This document shows, one piece after another, positions 1 through 5,570 of a stretch of DNA of 12,221 nucleotides. Source of the stretch: an uncultured Clostridia bacterium. Lineage in GTDB: Bacteria > Bacillota > Clostridia > UBA1381. Every line of letters starts with the position of its first letter. Position 1 is the first letter of the stretch. The translations under genes were made by a program, and so were the position numbers. The stretch is taken from the NCBI GenBank assembly GCA_910585795.1, contig CAJUFV010000277.1:1-12221 (forward strand), in the 5' to 3' direction. Under the pieces are notes generated by a model. That model made no database searches, was not told the origin of the DNA, and saw only the letters and a list, made by a program, of their open reading frames with translations.

Positions 1-36
1 TTATAAATAAATTATGATGATTTTATTCTAAAACTG

Positions 37-65
37 TTGACAAAACAATTTTACAATGTTATAAT
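37..65 (+). promoter_or_regulatory. Near-perfect sigma-A promoter for the leader/GNAT unit
   Basis: TTGACA at 37-42 and TATAAT at 60-65 are both full consensus matches and are separated by 17 bp, the ideal spacing. Transcription would start near 72, about 20 nt before the leader ORF. A promoter this strong in front of a terminator-containing leader fits a gene controlled after initiation (attenuation) rather than by a repressor. No clear inverted-repeat operator is visible around it. Confidence 0.85.
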
Positions 66-93
66 TTATAAAAATTATTTGGAGGTTTGCATT

Positions 94-141
94 ATGACAA
101 GCAGATTTTCAAAATTAAATAAAGCAATGCCTATGTTTTAG
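94..141 (+). CDS. 15-aa leader peptide upstream of the GNAT gene
   Basis: A short ORF, MTSRFSKLNKAMPMF, starts with ATG at 94 and ends with TAG at 139-141. It has a strong ribosome binding site (GGAGG, 81-85) with 8-nt spacing and lies about 20 nt downstream of the predicted transcription start. It has no domain; its position between a consensus promoter and an attenuator-like terminator suggests that its translation is the regulatory signal. Two Met codons (12 and 14) and a Phe codon lie just before the stop. In the same frame, translation past the TAG would give eight more codons and a second TAG at 166-168, at the foot of the first downstream hairpin. Translation is inferred only from the SD and start; the peptide is not recognised with certainty. 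Confidence 0.65.
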   Translation: MTSRFSKLNKAMPMF

Positions 142-165
142 GGATTTGTCTTTAACGTAAATTTT

Positions 166-203
166 TAGTCACGTCAAAGGCGAACCCCTGTTTGGCGTGG
201 CTG
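166..203 (+). promoter_or_regulatory. Attenuator hairpin 1 (arms 1:2, anti-antiterminator)
   Basis: Arm 166-178 pairs with arm 191-203 over 13 bp (three of them G-U on the plus-strand RNA), with a 12-nt loop at 179-190. The presence of G-U pairs on the plus strand and not the reverse supports a function in the sense transcript. The 3' arm (190-200) can alternatively pair with the 5' arm of the following terminator (215-224: five pairs, a bulge at 195, two pairs, a mismatch, two pairs), so hairpin 1 would hold the antiterminator closed. Confidence 0.7.
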
Positions 204-211
204 TAGGATAT

Positions 212-251
212 ATACCCCGCAGACCATACAGTTTGCAGGGTATTTTTATTT
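212..251 (+). terminator. Attenuator: intrinsic terminator just upstream of the GNAT gene
   Basis: Arms 212-224 and 231-243 form two 6-bp blocks (ATACCC/GGGTAT and GCAGAC/GTTTGC, with one G-U) separated by a single C-A mismatch. The loop is CATACA (225-230) and the stem is followed by a T-rich tract (243-251). It lies between the leader ORF and the GNAT RBS, so it would stop most transcripts before the gene unless arm 3 (212-224) is captured by the antiterminator arm at 190-200. Arms 2 and 4 share the GTTTG start, as expected of competing strands. The loop of hairpin 1 (CCCTG, 186-190) can also pair with CAGGG at 236-240. Confidence 0.8.
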
Positions 252-273
252 ATAAAATGAAAGGAGAATATTT

Positions 274-855
274 ATGAAACACATGGGAACACAAAAAATT
301 GAAACAGAACGGCTGATATTACGGAAATTCAAGCTTGATGACGCTGAACATATGTTTAAAAACTGGGCAAATGACATAAGCGTCACAAAATATTTAACAT
401 GGCCTCCTCATGACAATATTGAAACTACAGTTAAACTGCTCACATTGTGGATACCTCTGTATAAAAACAACAATTACTATCAATGGTGCATTGAGCTTAA
501 AGAAACCTCACAGGCCATAGGCTCTATATCCGCTGTTAATGTATTTGAAGAAACTGACACAGTTGAAATAGGATATTGTATTGGCAGACAATATTGGAAC
601 AAAGGGTTTACAAGCGAAGCACTCTCAGCCATAATTAAATTTTTCTTTGACATGGCAGGAGTAAACCGTGTACAAGCTAATCATGATATAAACAATCCTA
701 ATTCCGGACGGGTAATGGCAAGGTGCGGATTAAAACATGAGGGCACACTCATTCAGGCGGCCCGCAATCAACAGGGATTATGTGATATATGTGTTTACGG
801 ATTGGTAAAGCGTGATTATGATTTAACTTGTAAAAACAATAAATATATGTTATAA
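274..855 (+). CDS. GNAT-family N-acetyltransferase (RimJ/RimL-like)
   Basis: A 193-aa acetyl-CoA-dependent acetyltransferase. Visible family marks are the N-terminal strand TERLILRKF at 11-19, a YWNKGFTSEAL segment (107-117) that matches the acetyl-CoA pyrophosphate-binding loop and following helix, and NPNSGRVMARCGLKHEG (141-157), typical of the RimJ/RimL branch that acetylates protein N-termini, also containing many uncharacterised or drug-modifying enzymes. Length is normal for a single GNAT domain; no signal peptide or membrane segment is seen, so it is cytosolic. The start at 274 has AAAGGAG (260-266) 7 nt upstream; Met4 is a weaker alternative. Expression is predicted to depend on the leader-peptide attenuator upstream. 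The acceptor is unknown: ribosomal protein, small molecule and antibiotic are all possible, and the attenuator tilts slightly towards a translation-related or resistance role (inference). Confidence 0.85.
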   Translation: MKHMGTQKIETERLILRKFKLDDAEHMFKNWANDISVTKYLTWPPHDNIETTVKLLTLWIPLYKNNNYYQWCIELKETSQAIGSISAVNVFEETDTVEIGYCIGRQYWNKGFTSEALSAIIKFFFDMAGVNRVQANHDINNPNSGRVMARCGLKHEGTLIQAARNQQGLCDICVYGLVKRDYDLTCKNNKYML

Positions 856-856
856 T
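828..856 (+). promoter_or_regulatory. metA promoter inside the 3' end of the GNAT gene
   Basis: TTGTAA (828-833, 4 of 6 matches) and TATAAT (851-856, perfect) are 17 bp apart, and TG at 848-849 gives an extended -10. It overlaps the last codons and stop of the GNAT gene. Transcription would start near 863, leaving a leader of about 24 nt, too short for a SAM riboswitch or T-box. metA may therefore be transcribed independently of the upstream attenuator. Confidence 0.65.
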
Positions 857-886
857 CTTATTCATTCGAAGAAAGGAGCGGTACAT

Positions 887-1804
887 ATGCCGATTAAAAT
901 ACCGGATAAGCTTCCGGCTACAAAACAGCTCAGGAAAGAAAATATATTTGTTATGAGCGAAAAAAAAGCCATGCATCAGGATATACGTCCGCTTAAAATT
1001 GTAATTGTAAATTTAATGCCTACAAAAATAACAACTGAAACTCAGCTTTTACGGCTTTTATCAAACTCCCCGCTTCAGGTGGAGATAGATTTTCTTCAAA
1101 TGGATTCTCATAAGTCAAAAAACACACCTACAGAGCATTTATCTGCCTTTTATAAAACCTTTGATGAAATCAAAAACTCCAAATATGACGGAATGATTAT
1201 CACGGGAGCACCTGTGGAAAACATGGACTTTGAAGCTGTAGATTACTGGGATGAGCTCGTCACAATCATGGACTGGTCCACTACTCATGTAACCTCTACA
1301 CTTCATATATGCTGGGCAGCATTTGCTGGTCTTTATTATCATTACGGCGTACCAAAGCATTCACTTAAAGAAAAATGTTCCGGCGTGTTCAGACACAGGA
1401 TAAACAGACGTACCGCGAAATTGCTGCGCGGCTTTGATAACGAATTTTACGCGCCGCATTCCCGTAATACACAGGTTCACAGGGAGGATATAGACAAAGT
1501 AAAAGAGCTGGAAATATTGGCAGAATCTAAGGAGGCGGGGATTTATATTATATTTACAAAGGGCGGCAGACGTATTTTTGTAACAGGTCATTCAGAATAT
1601 GACGCAAACACTCTGCGTGACGAATATCTTCGCGATAAGGAAAAAGGATTAAACCCGTCAATTCCAAAGCACTATTTCCCTAATGACGACCCCTCCAGAC
1701 GGCCGATAGTCCGCTGGCGTTCTCATGCAAACCTATTATTTTCCAATTGGCTGAATTATTTTGTATATCAGATTACACCATATGACATTGACAGTATAAA
1801 ATAA
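887..1804 (+). CDS. metA: Homoserine O-acyltransferase MetA (predicted acetyltransferase)
   Basis: A 305-aa cytosolic enzyme of the MetA/HTS family (class I glutamine-amidotransferase-like fold) that activates L-homoserine for methionine synthesis. It aligns to standard MetA numbering without gaps at key sites: Cys142 in HICWA is the acyl-accepting nucleophile, and His235 and Glu237 in VTGHSEYD complete the triad. Residue 111 is Glu (GAPVE). In characterised family members Glu111 gives acetyl-CoA specificity and Gly111 succinyl-CoA, so homoserine O-acetyltransferase is predicted although the family is often labelled succinyltransferase. The start is set by AAAGGAG at 872-878, 8 nt before ATG. 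It lies 31 bp after the GNAT gene with its own promoter, and ends at a strong terminator. No methionine-responsive riboswitch is visible. Confidence 0.96.
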   Translation: MPIKIPDKLPATKQLRKENIFVMSEKKAMHQDIRPLKIVIVNLMPTKITTETQLLRLLSNSPLQVEIDFLQMDSHKSKNTPTEHLSAFYKTFDEIKNSKYDGMIITGAPVENMDFEAVDYWDELVTIMDWSTTHVTSTLHICWAAFAGLYYHYGVPKHSLKEKCSGVFRHRINRRTAKLLRGFDNEFYAPHSRNTQVHREDIDKVKELEILAESKEAGIYIIFTKGGRRIFVTGHSEYDANTLRDEYLRDKEKGLNPSIPKHYFPNDDPSRRPIVRWRSHANLLFSNWLNYFVYQITPYDIDSIK

Positions 1805-1806
1805 GT

Positions 1807-1844
1807 TATAAAAAATCTGACCATATAAGGTCAGATTTTTTATA
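1807..1844. terminator. Bidirectional terminator between metA and the oxidoreductase operon
   Basis: A perfect 16-bp inverted repeat (1807-1822 with 1829-1844) with a 6-nt loop. The outer part is six A against six T, so either strand gives a GC-containing stem (ATCTGACC/GGTCAGAT) followed by a U-run. It lies 3 nt after the metA stop and 4 nt after the stop of the convergent gamma-subunit gene, serving both. Confidence 0.92.
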
Positions 1845-1847
1845 GTC

Positions 1848-2354
1848 TTAGGACTGTAATATATAATTCAATCCATCGTTAAACGCTTCAATATCTTCCT
1901 CAGCCTTAGCTCCCGCAATAAGTCTGATGGCTTCATCAATTGACTTTCGTGTTAACAGCTGTATTTTAGCTGTCATTGCTCCAAGCATAACCATATTTAT
2001 AAGCTCGTTATTTTTAACCGCACTATCTCCAATAGCTATTATCTCAGCCATTGTATCGCAACGATTCACAAATGAACTATCCGTTATGATTTTACCTTTT
2101 ACATTGTCTTTAAATTTATCAAGAGACGGATAATTCATAGCTATAAGTATATCCGCTGTCTTAAATGTTGGAGAACTTATTTTACCGTCAGATATTACTA
2201 CCTGACAGTTTGCTGTACCTCCGCGCATTTCCGGACCATACGAAGGCAGCCATGAAACCTCATAGCCGTCATTCACAGCAGCCTGTGCCAGTATTTTTCC
2301 AGTAAACAGTACACCCTGTCCTCCGAATCCCGCTATAATAATTTTACACTCCAT
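1848..2354 (-). CDS. 2-oxoacid:ferredoxin oxidoreductase, gamma subunit
   Basis: A 168-aa subunit of the pyruvate/ketoisovalerate oxidoreductase catalytic-domain family (KorC/VorC type). Two family signatures are clear: GFGGQGVLFTGKILAQAA at 9-26 and the SYGPEMRGGTANCQVVIS block at 38-55. In this family the gamma chain belongs to the catalytic assembly with the alpha and beta chains and helps bind CoA. It is the last gene of the operon; its ATG is 2 nt after the beta stop, with GGAGA (2361-2365 on the plus strand) 6 nt upstream, so it is translationally coupled. Length is slightly short but normal for the stand-alone gamma subunit. It ends at the bidirectional terminator shared with metA. Confidence 0.92.
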   Translation of the reverse strand: MECKIIIAGFGGQGVLFTGKILAQAAVNDGYEVSWLPSYGPEMRGGTANCQVVISDGKISSPTFKTADILIAMNYPSLDKFKDNVKGKIITDSSFVNRCDTMAEIIAIGDSAVKNNELINMVMLGAMTAKIQLLTRKSIDEAIRLIAGAKAEEDIEAFNDGLNYILQS

Positions 2355-2356
2355 AT

Positions 2357-3100
2357 TTATTCTCCAAACTTATCACAAAATACTCCTAACGGAAAATACT
2401 CCGCCATTTCTGTTCCTATTCTCTTGACAGCATCCAGCGTGCTCATTTTCCAGTTTGTAGGGCAAGCCGAGAGAAGCTCAACAAAAGAATATGCCTTATG
2501 CTTTATCTGATACTCAATCGCTTTTTTTACAGCTCTCTTCGCCGCGTGTATATGCGGCACTGTATCAAGAGCGCATCGTTCAATATATGAAGGACCTGTT
2601 ACCTGTGACAATATTTCACACATTTTAAGCGGATACCCTTGAGTAAATGGGTCACGTCCGTACGGTGTCGTCTGTGTTACCTGACCGGGCAGTGTTGTAG
2701 GCGCCATTTGGCCGCCTGTCATTCCATAAATTGTATTATTAATAAACACTACAGTTACAGCTTCTCCGCGCGCCGCCATATGAATAGTCTCAGCGGTGCC
2801 TATTGCGGCCAAATCACCATCACCCTGATAAGACATTACCACTCTGTCAGGCATACATCTTTTGAGTCCTGTCGCCACAGACGGCGCTCTGCCATGAGCC
2901 GCCTCCATAACATCACATTCAAAATAATCATATGCCTCTACAGCGCATCCAACAGGAACCACCATCACCGTTTTATCTAAAATTCCCAGTTCGTCAATTG
3001 CCTCACCTATAATTCTATGAGCAATACCATGTCCGCAGCCCGGACAATAGTGAAAAGATACGTCTATTATTGAGTCAGGTTTTTTACATATTGTTTTCAT
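2357..3100 (-). CDS. 2-oxoacid:ferredoxin oxidoreductase, beta subunit (TPP-binding)
   Basis: A 247-aa chain that binds thiamine pyrophosphate and is the site of 2-oxoacid decarboxylation. Motifs in order: CPGCGHG at 19-25, AHGRAPS at 68-74, the TPP/Mg motif GDGDLAAIG at 93-101 running to NNTIYGMTGGQ at 121-131, and SACPTNW at 211-217. These are typical of KorB/VorB-class beta subunits; the chain is shorter than the pyruvate synthase PorB and lacks extra cysteine-rich segments. The ATG overlaps the end of the alpha gene by 17 bp and has a strong AGGAGG (3108-3113 on the plus strand) 7 nt upstream, inside the alpha gene. This gives coupled production with its partner. Substrate cannot be fixed from sequence alone; branched-chain 2-oxoacid or 2-oxoglutarate are favoured. 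Confidence 0.93.
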   Translation of the reverse strand: MKTICKKPDSIIDVSFHYCPGCGHGIAHRIIGEAIDELGILDKTVMVVPVGCAVEAYDYFECDVMEAAHGRAPSVATGLKRCMPDRVVMSYQGDGDLAAIGTAETIHMAARGEAVTVVFINNTIYGMTGGQMAPTTLPGQVTQTTPYGRDPFTQGYPLKMCEILSQVTGPSYIERCALDTVPHIHAAKRAVKKAIEYQIKHKAYSFVELLSACPTNWKMSTLDAVKRIGTEMAEYFPLGVFCDKFGE

Positions 3101-4136
3101 GCGCTATCCTCCTGATTTTTTCCAGTATTTCGTCCTCGTCCGGAAGCATTCCTCCGCACCGTCCGTAAAAATCAACTTTTGCTCTGCCATTTACCGCAAG
3201 ACGTACGTCCTCAACCATTTGTCCATGACTCATTTCAACACAAAGTATTGACTTTATATCTCTATCAAAAGCTTTCTCAGGGAACGGCCATAATGTACGC
3301 GGTCTTATTATTCCAACCTTTATTCCTTCTTTTTCGGCTCTGTGAACAGCCGCGCGAGCTATACGGGCAGCAATACCATATGCTGTAACAATAATATCAG
3401 CTCCGTCCGTATTGTATTCCTCCCAGTCCTGCATCTCTGACTTTATTTTACTATATTTTTTCTCCAATGCGATGTTGACCTCTTCAAGCTCTTCTGGTGA
3501 AAGATACAACGTGTTTATTATATTGTGCTTATCCCTGTTTCCTCTTCCGCAGGCTGCCCACGGTTTGTCATAATGCTTCACCTCAGGCAGCTTATCCAAA
3601 TCTACCAACTCCATCATTTGACCCACTATTCCGTCCGCCAGAATCATAACAGGAATCCGCCATTCATCAGCTATATTAAATGCATGTACTGTAAACTCAG
3701 CCATCTCCTGAGCACTTGCCGGAGCAAGGACAATTAAATGATAATCGCCATGACCGCCTCCTTTAGTTGCCTGAAAGTAATCAGACTGCGCTGCCTGAAT
3801 TCCTCCAAGACCCGGTCCTGCTCTCATTACATTTACAATAACACAAGGCAAATCCGCCGCCGCAATATAACTTATTCCTTCCTGCTTAAGGCTTATACCG
3901 GGAGATGATGAGCTTGTCATTACACGAAAGCCTGCTCCCGCAGCCCCGTAAACCATATTAATCGCGCTCACTTCGCTTTCCGCCTGTAAAAATACTCCGT
4001 CATGCTTTGGAAGATGCTGAGCCATATACGCAGCAATTTCTGTCTGCGGTGTAATAGGATAACCGAAGAAGCATTTTATTCCTGAATATATCGCCGCATA
4101 AGCGACAGCTTCGTTGCCCTTCATAAGCTTCCTCAT
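3084..4136 (-). CDS. vorB: 2-oxoacid:ferredoxin oxidoreductase, alpha subunit (VorB/KorA-like)
   Basis: A 350-aa alpha subunit with the family's pyrimidine-binding domain followed by the transketolase C-like domain II. Visible motifs are FGYPITPQTE at 24-33, QAESEVSAINMVYGAAGAG at 51-69, TSSSSPGISLKQEG at 74-87, and GPGLGGIQAAQSDYFQATKG at 107-126. The C-terminal domain begins around residue 240 and includes RPRTLWPFPE. Length and these motifs match chains usually named 3-methyl-2-oxobutanoate dehydrogenase subunit VorB, but VOR and KOR are hard to separate by eye. It lacks the fused gamma domain seen in longer KorA proteins, consistent with a separate gamma gene here. Its ATG overlaps the ferredoxin subunit stop (ATGA), with AAAGGA 9 nt upstream. 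The cofactor-dependent complex is cytosolic and oxygen-sensitive in known relatives. Confidence 0.9.
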   Translation of the reverse strand: MRKLMKGNEAVAYAAIYSGIKCFFGYPITPQTEIAAYMAQHLPKHDGVFLQAESEVSAINMVYGAAGAGFRVMTSSSSPGISLKQEGISYIAAADLPCVIVNVMRAGPGLGGIQAAQSDYFQATKGGGHGDYHLIVLAPASAQEMAEFTVHAFNIADEWRIPVMILADGIVGQMMELVDLDKLPEVKHYDKPWAACGRGNRDKHNIINTLYLSPEELEEVNIALEKKYSKIKSEMQDWEEYNTDGADIIVTAYGIAARIARAAVHRAEKEGIKVGIIRPRTLWPFPEKAFDRDIKSILCVEMSHGQMVEDVRLAVNGRAKVDFYGRCGGMLPDEDEILEKIRRIAHENNM

Positions 4137-4345
4137 TTATCATCATCCTTTCTAATTGTAATTGCAATATCCGGACATACGGTATAACATGAGCCGCATC
4201 CGATACATTCGCCGTCAACAGACGCGCATCCCTTACCATACGCTGTTATTTCGTCAGAATTTATATGTATTATTCCTTTCGGACACACAGCAGTACAAAG
4301 TCCGCATGCTTTACATTTGTTTTTATCTATAAAAACATTTATCAT
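4133..4345 (-). CDS. 2-oxoacid:ferredoxin oxidoreductase, delta subunit (2[4Fe-4S] ferredoxin)
   Basis: A 70-aa ferredoxin-like protein with two complete CxxCxxCxxxCP motifs: Cys11, 14, 17, 21 and Cys47, 50, 53, 57. Each motif provides four ligands, so two [4Fe-4S] clusters are predicted. As first gene of the operon upstream of alpha, beta and gamma, it is the electron-transfer subunit that passes electrons from TPP-bound intermediates to free ferredoxin. The 25-residue spacing between motifs is longer than in free clostridial ferredoxins and usual for this subunit. The start has a modest AGGA (4353-4356 on the plus strand) 7 nt upstream. Overlap with the alpha gene by 4 bp implies coupled translation. 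Confidence 0.93.
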   Translation of the reverse strand: MINVFIDKNKCKACGLCTAVCPKGIIHINSDEITAYGKGCASVDGECIGCGSCYTVCPDIAITIRKDDDK

Positions 4346-4368
4346 AAAATAATCCTATAACCTTTCTT

Positions 4369-4412
4369 CCCGCTAATGCTAATAAATAACCTGCAAACAC
4401 CTTATCAGCGGG
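4369..4412 (-). other. Possible leader hairpin of the oxidoreductase operon mRNA
   Basis: On the minus-strand RNA, segments 4405-4412 and 4369-4376 (plus coordinates) can pair over 8 bp (CCCGCTGA with TTAGCGGG). One pair is G-U on this strand but would be an A-C mismatch on the other, which favours a role in the operon transcript. The 28-nt loop is AT-rich and the 3' arm ends 12 nt before the delta-subunit SD. It is not a recognised riboswitch; it may affect ribosome access or mRNA stability. Confidence 0.3.
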
Positions 4413-4487
4413 CTAATAAAGTATTAATTTAAAATTTTATCTGTCAGAACTCTTCTATATTTTAGAATTATATTCTTCACTATTATC

Positions 4488-4516
4488 ATTATATCAAATT
4501 ATCCCATATAATGCAA
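4488..4516 (-). promoter_or_regulatory. Candidate promoter of the oxidoreductase operon
   Basis: On the minus strand TTGCAT (plus 4511-4516) and a perfect TATAAT (plus 4488-4493) are 17 bp apart. The start would be near 4481, giving a leader of about 135 nt. A second TATAAT (plus 4467-4472) has TTGATA 19 bp upstream and is an alternative. The rest of the 4346-4601 spacer is AT-rich with no convincing ORF. Confidence 0.45.
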
Positions 4517-4601
4517 AGGTTTTTTAATGTATTTTCCACAAAAATTTTATATTTGCTATATTTTATAAATATTGGCTTAATATTGCTGTCATTTAACGCA
4601 A

Positions 4602-4630
4602 AAGCCCCTGAAAGATACTTTCAGGGGTTT
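4602..4630 (-). terminator. Terminator of the fabF-ftsY cluster
   Basis: A 13-pair stem (4602-4614 with 4618-4630, core CCCCTGAAAG/CTTTCAGGGG, one G-T at the base) with a 3-nt loop lies 15 nt after the ftsY stop. On the minus strand the GC-rich stem is followed by a short T-run. It separates ftsY from the oxidoreductase operon on the same strand. Confidence 0.85.
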
Positions 4631-4645
4631 CTATAATTATAAATA

Positions 4646-5560
4646 TTATTCTTCATCAAACAGAGCCTTTGCAAATTCATCCGGATTAAATTCCTGTAAA
4701 TCATCGATACCCTCGCCCACTCCTATAAATTTAACCGGCAGATTTTGTTCCTTTGCAATCGAAATGACTATTCCGCCCTTTGCCGTTCCGTCAAGCTTAG
4801 TAAGAATAATACCGGTTATATCAGCGGCTTCCGCAAATAATTTTGCCTGACTTACAGCATTTTGTCCTGTCGCGGCATCCAGCACAAGCAAGGTTTCACG
4901 CGGTGAATCCGGCAATTCCCGCTCAATCACACGATTTATTTTTGCAAGCTCCGCCATAAGATTTTTCTTATTATGCAGTCTGCCGGCGGTATCACATATT
5001 AATATATCTGCTCCTCTCGCTTTCGCTGCGGCACACGCGTCAAAAACTACCGCGGCAGGGTCACTGTTTTCCTGATGCTTTATAATATCACATCCGCTTC
5101 TCTGCGCCCATATGTCAAGCTGGTCTATCGCCGCCGCTCTGAACGTATCAGCCGCGCCAAGAAGCACCTTTTTTCCCTGCGCTCTGTAATGAGAGGCAAT
5201 TTTGCCTATACTTGTTGTTTTACCCACGCCGTTTACACCTATAACAAGTATAACAGACGGCTTTCCTGAAATATCAATCTCACTGCTTTGCTCGCTCAAA
5301 ATATCACTTATAATATTCTTTAGCTCCTGCTTTACAACATTTCCGTCGGTAATGTGCTTATGCTTTACAGCGTCACGAAGTGTCTCAATAATATATTCAG
5401 ATGTTTCAACCCCTATATCAGCCATTATAAGCGCTTCCTCAAGATTTTCAAACAGCTCTTCATCCACCTGAACAAAAACGCTGAATACATTATTTACCTG
5501 CTCCGCAATAGATTCACGTGTTTTTGTCAGACCGTTTTTTAATTTTTCAAAAAATCCCAT
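4646..5560 (-). CDS. ftsY: Signal recognition particle receptor GTPase FtsY
   Basis: A 304-aa SRP-type GTPase that docks ribosome-nascent-chain-SRP complexes at the membrane Sec translocon. The N domain helical bundle covers about 1-95, the NG GTPase the rest. Motifs: P-loop GVNGVGKTT at 108-116, DTFRAAA at 138-144 (insertion box region), DTAGR at 190-194, TKLDGTAKGG at 254-263, and GVGEGIDDL at 280-288. The acidic A domain of E. coli FtsY is absent; only a short amphipathic N-terminus (MGFFEKLKNGL) remains, as is usual in Firmicutes, and it probably contacts lipid. The SD AGGAG overlaps the smc stop codon and lies 7 nt before the ATG, so ftsY is coupled to smc. It is the last gene of the cluster; ffh is not in the window. 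Confidence 0.97.
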   Translation of the reverse strand: MGFFEKLKNGLTKTRESIAEQVNNVFSVFVQVDEELFENLEEALIMADIGVETSEYIIETLRDAVKHKHITDGNVVKQELKNIISDILSEQSSEIDISGKPSVILVIGVNGVGKTTSIGKIASHYRAQGKKVLLGAADTFRAAAIDQLDIWAQRSGCDIIKHQENSDPAAVVFDACAAAKARGADILICDTAGRLHNKKNLMAELAKINRVIERELPDSPRETLLVLDAATGQNAVSQAKLFAEAADITGIILTKLDGTAKGGIVISIAKEQNLPVKFIGVGEGIDDLQEFNPDEFAKALFDEE

Positions 5561-5570
5561 ATTTCAACTC

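Noticed and set aside
857..886. SAM riboswitch or T-box before metA
   Set aside because: Only about 24-30 nt lie between the predicted start and ATG, and no such structure is seen in the GNAT coding end.
749..976. 75-aa minus-strand frame across the GNAT-metA junction
   Set aside because: Runs antisense to two well-supported genes and over the metA promoter; no family likeness.
1848..4345. Pyruvate:ferredoxin oxidoreductase (Por) assignment
   Set aside because: Subunit lengths, the alpha GPGLGGIQAAQSDYFQ motif and gene order fit VOR/KOR better than Por or the single-chain clostridial enzyme.
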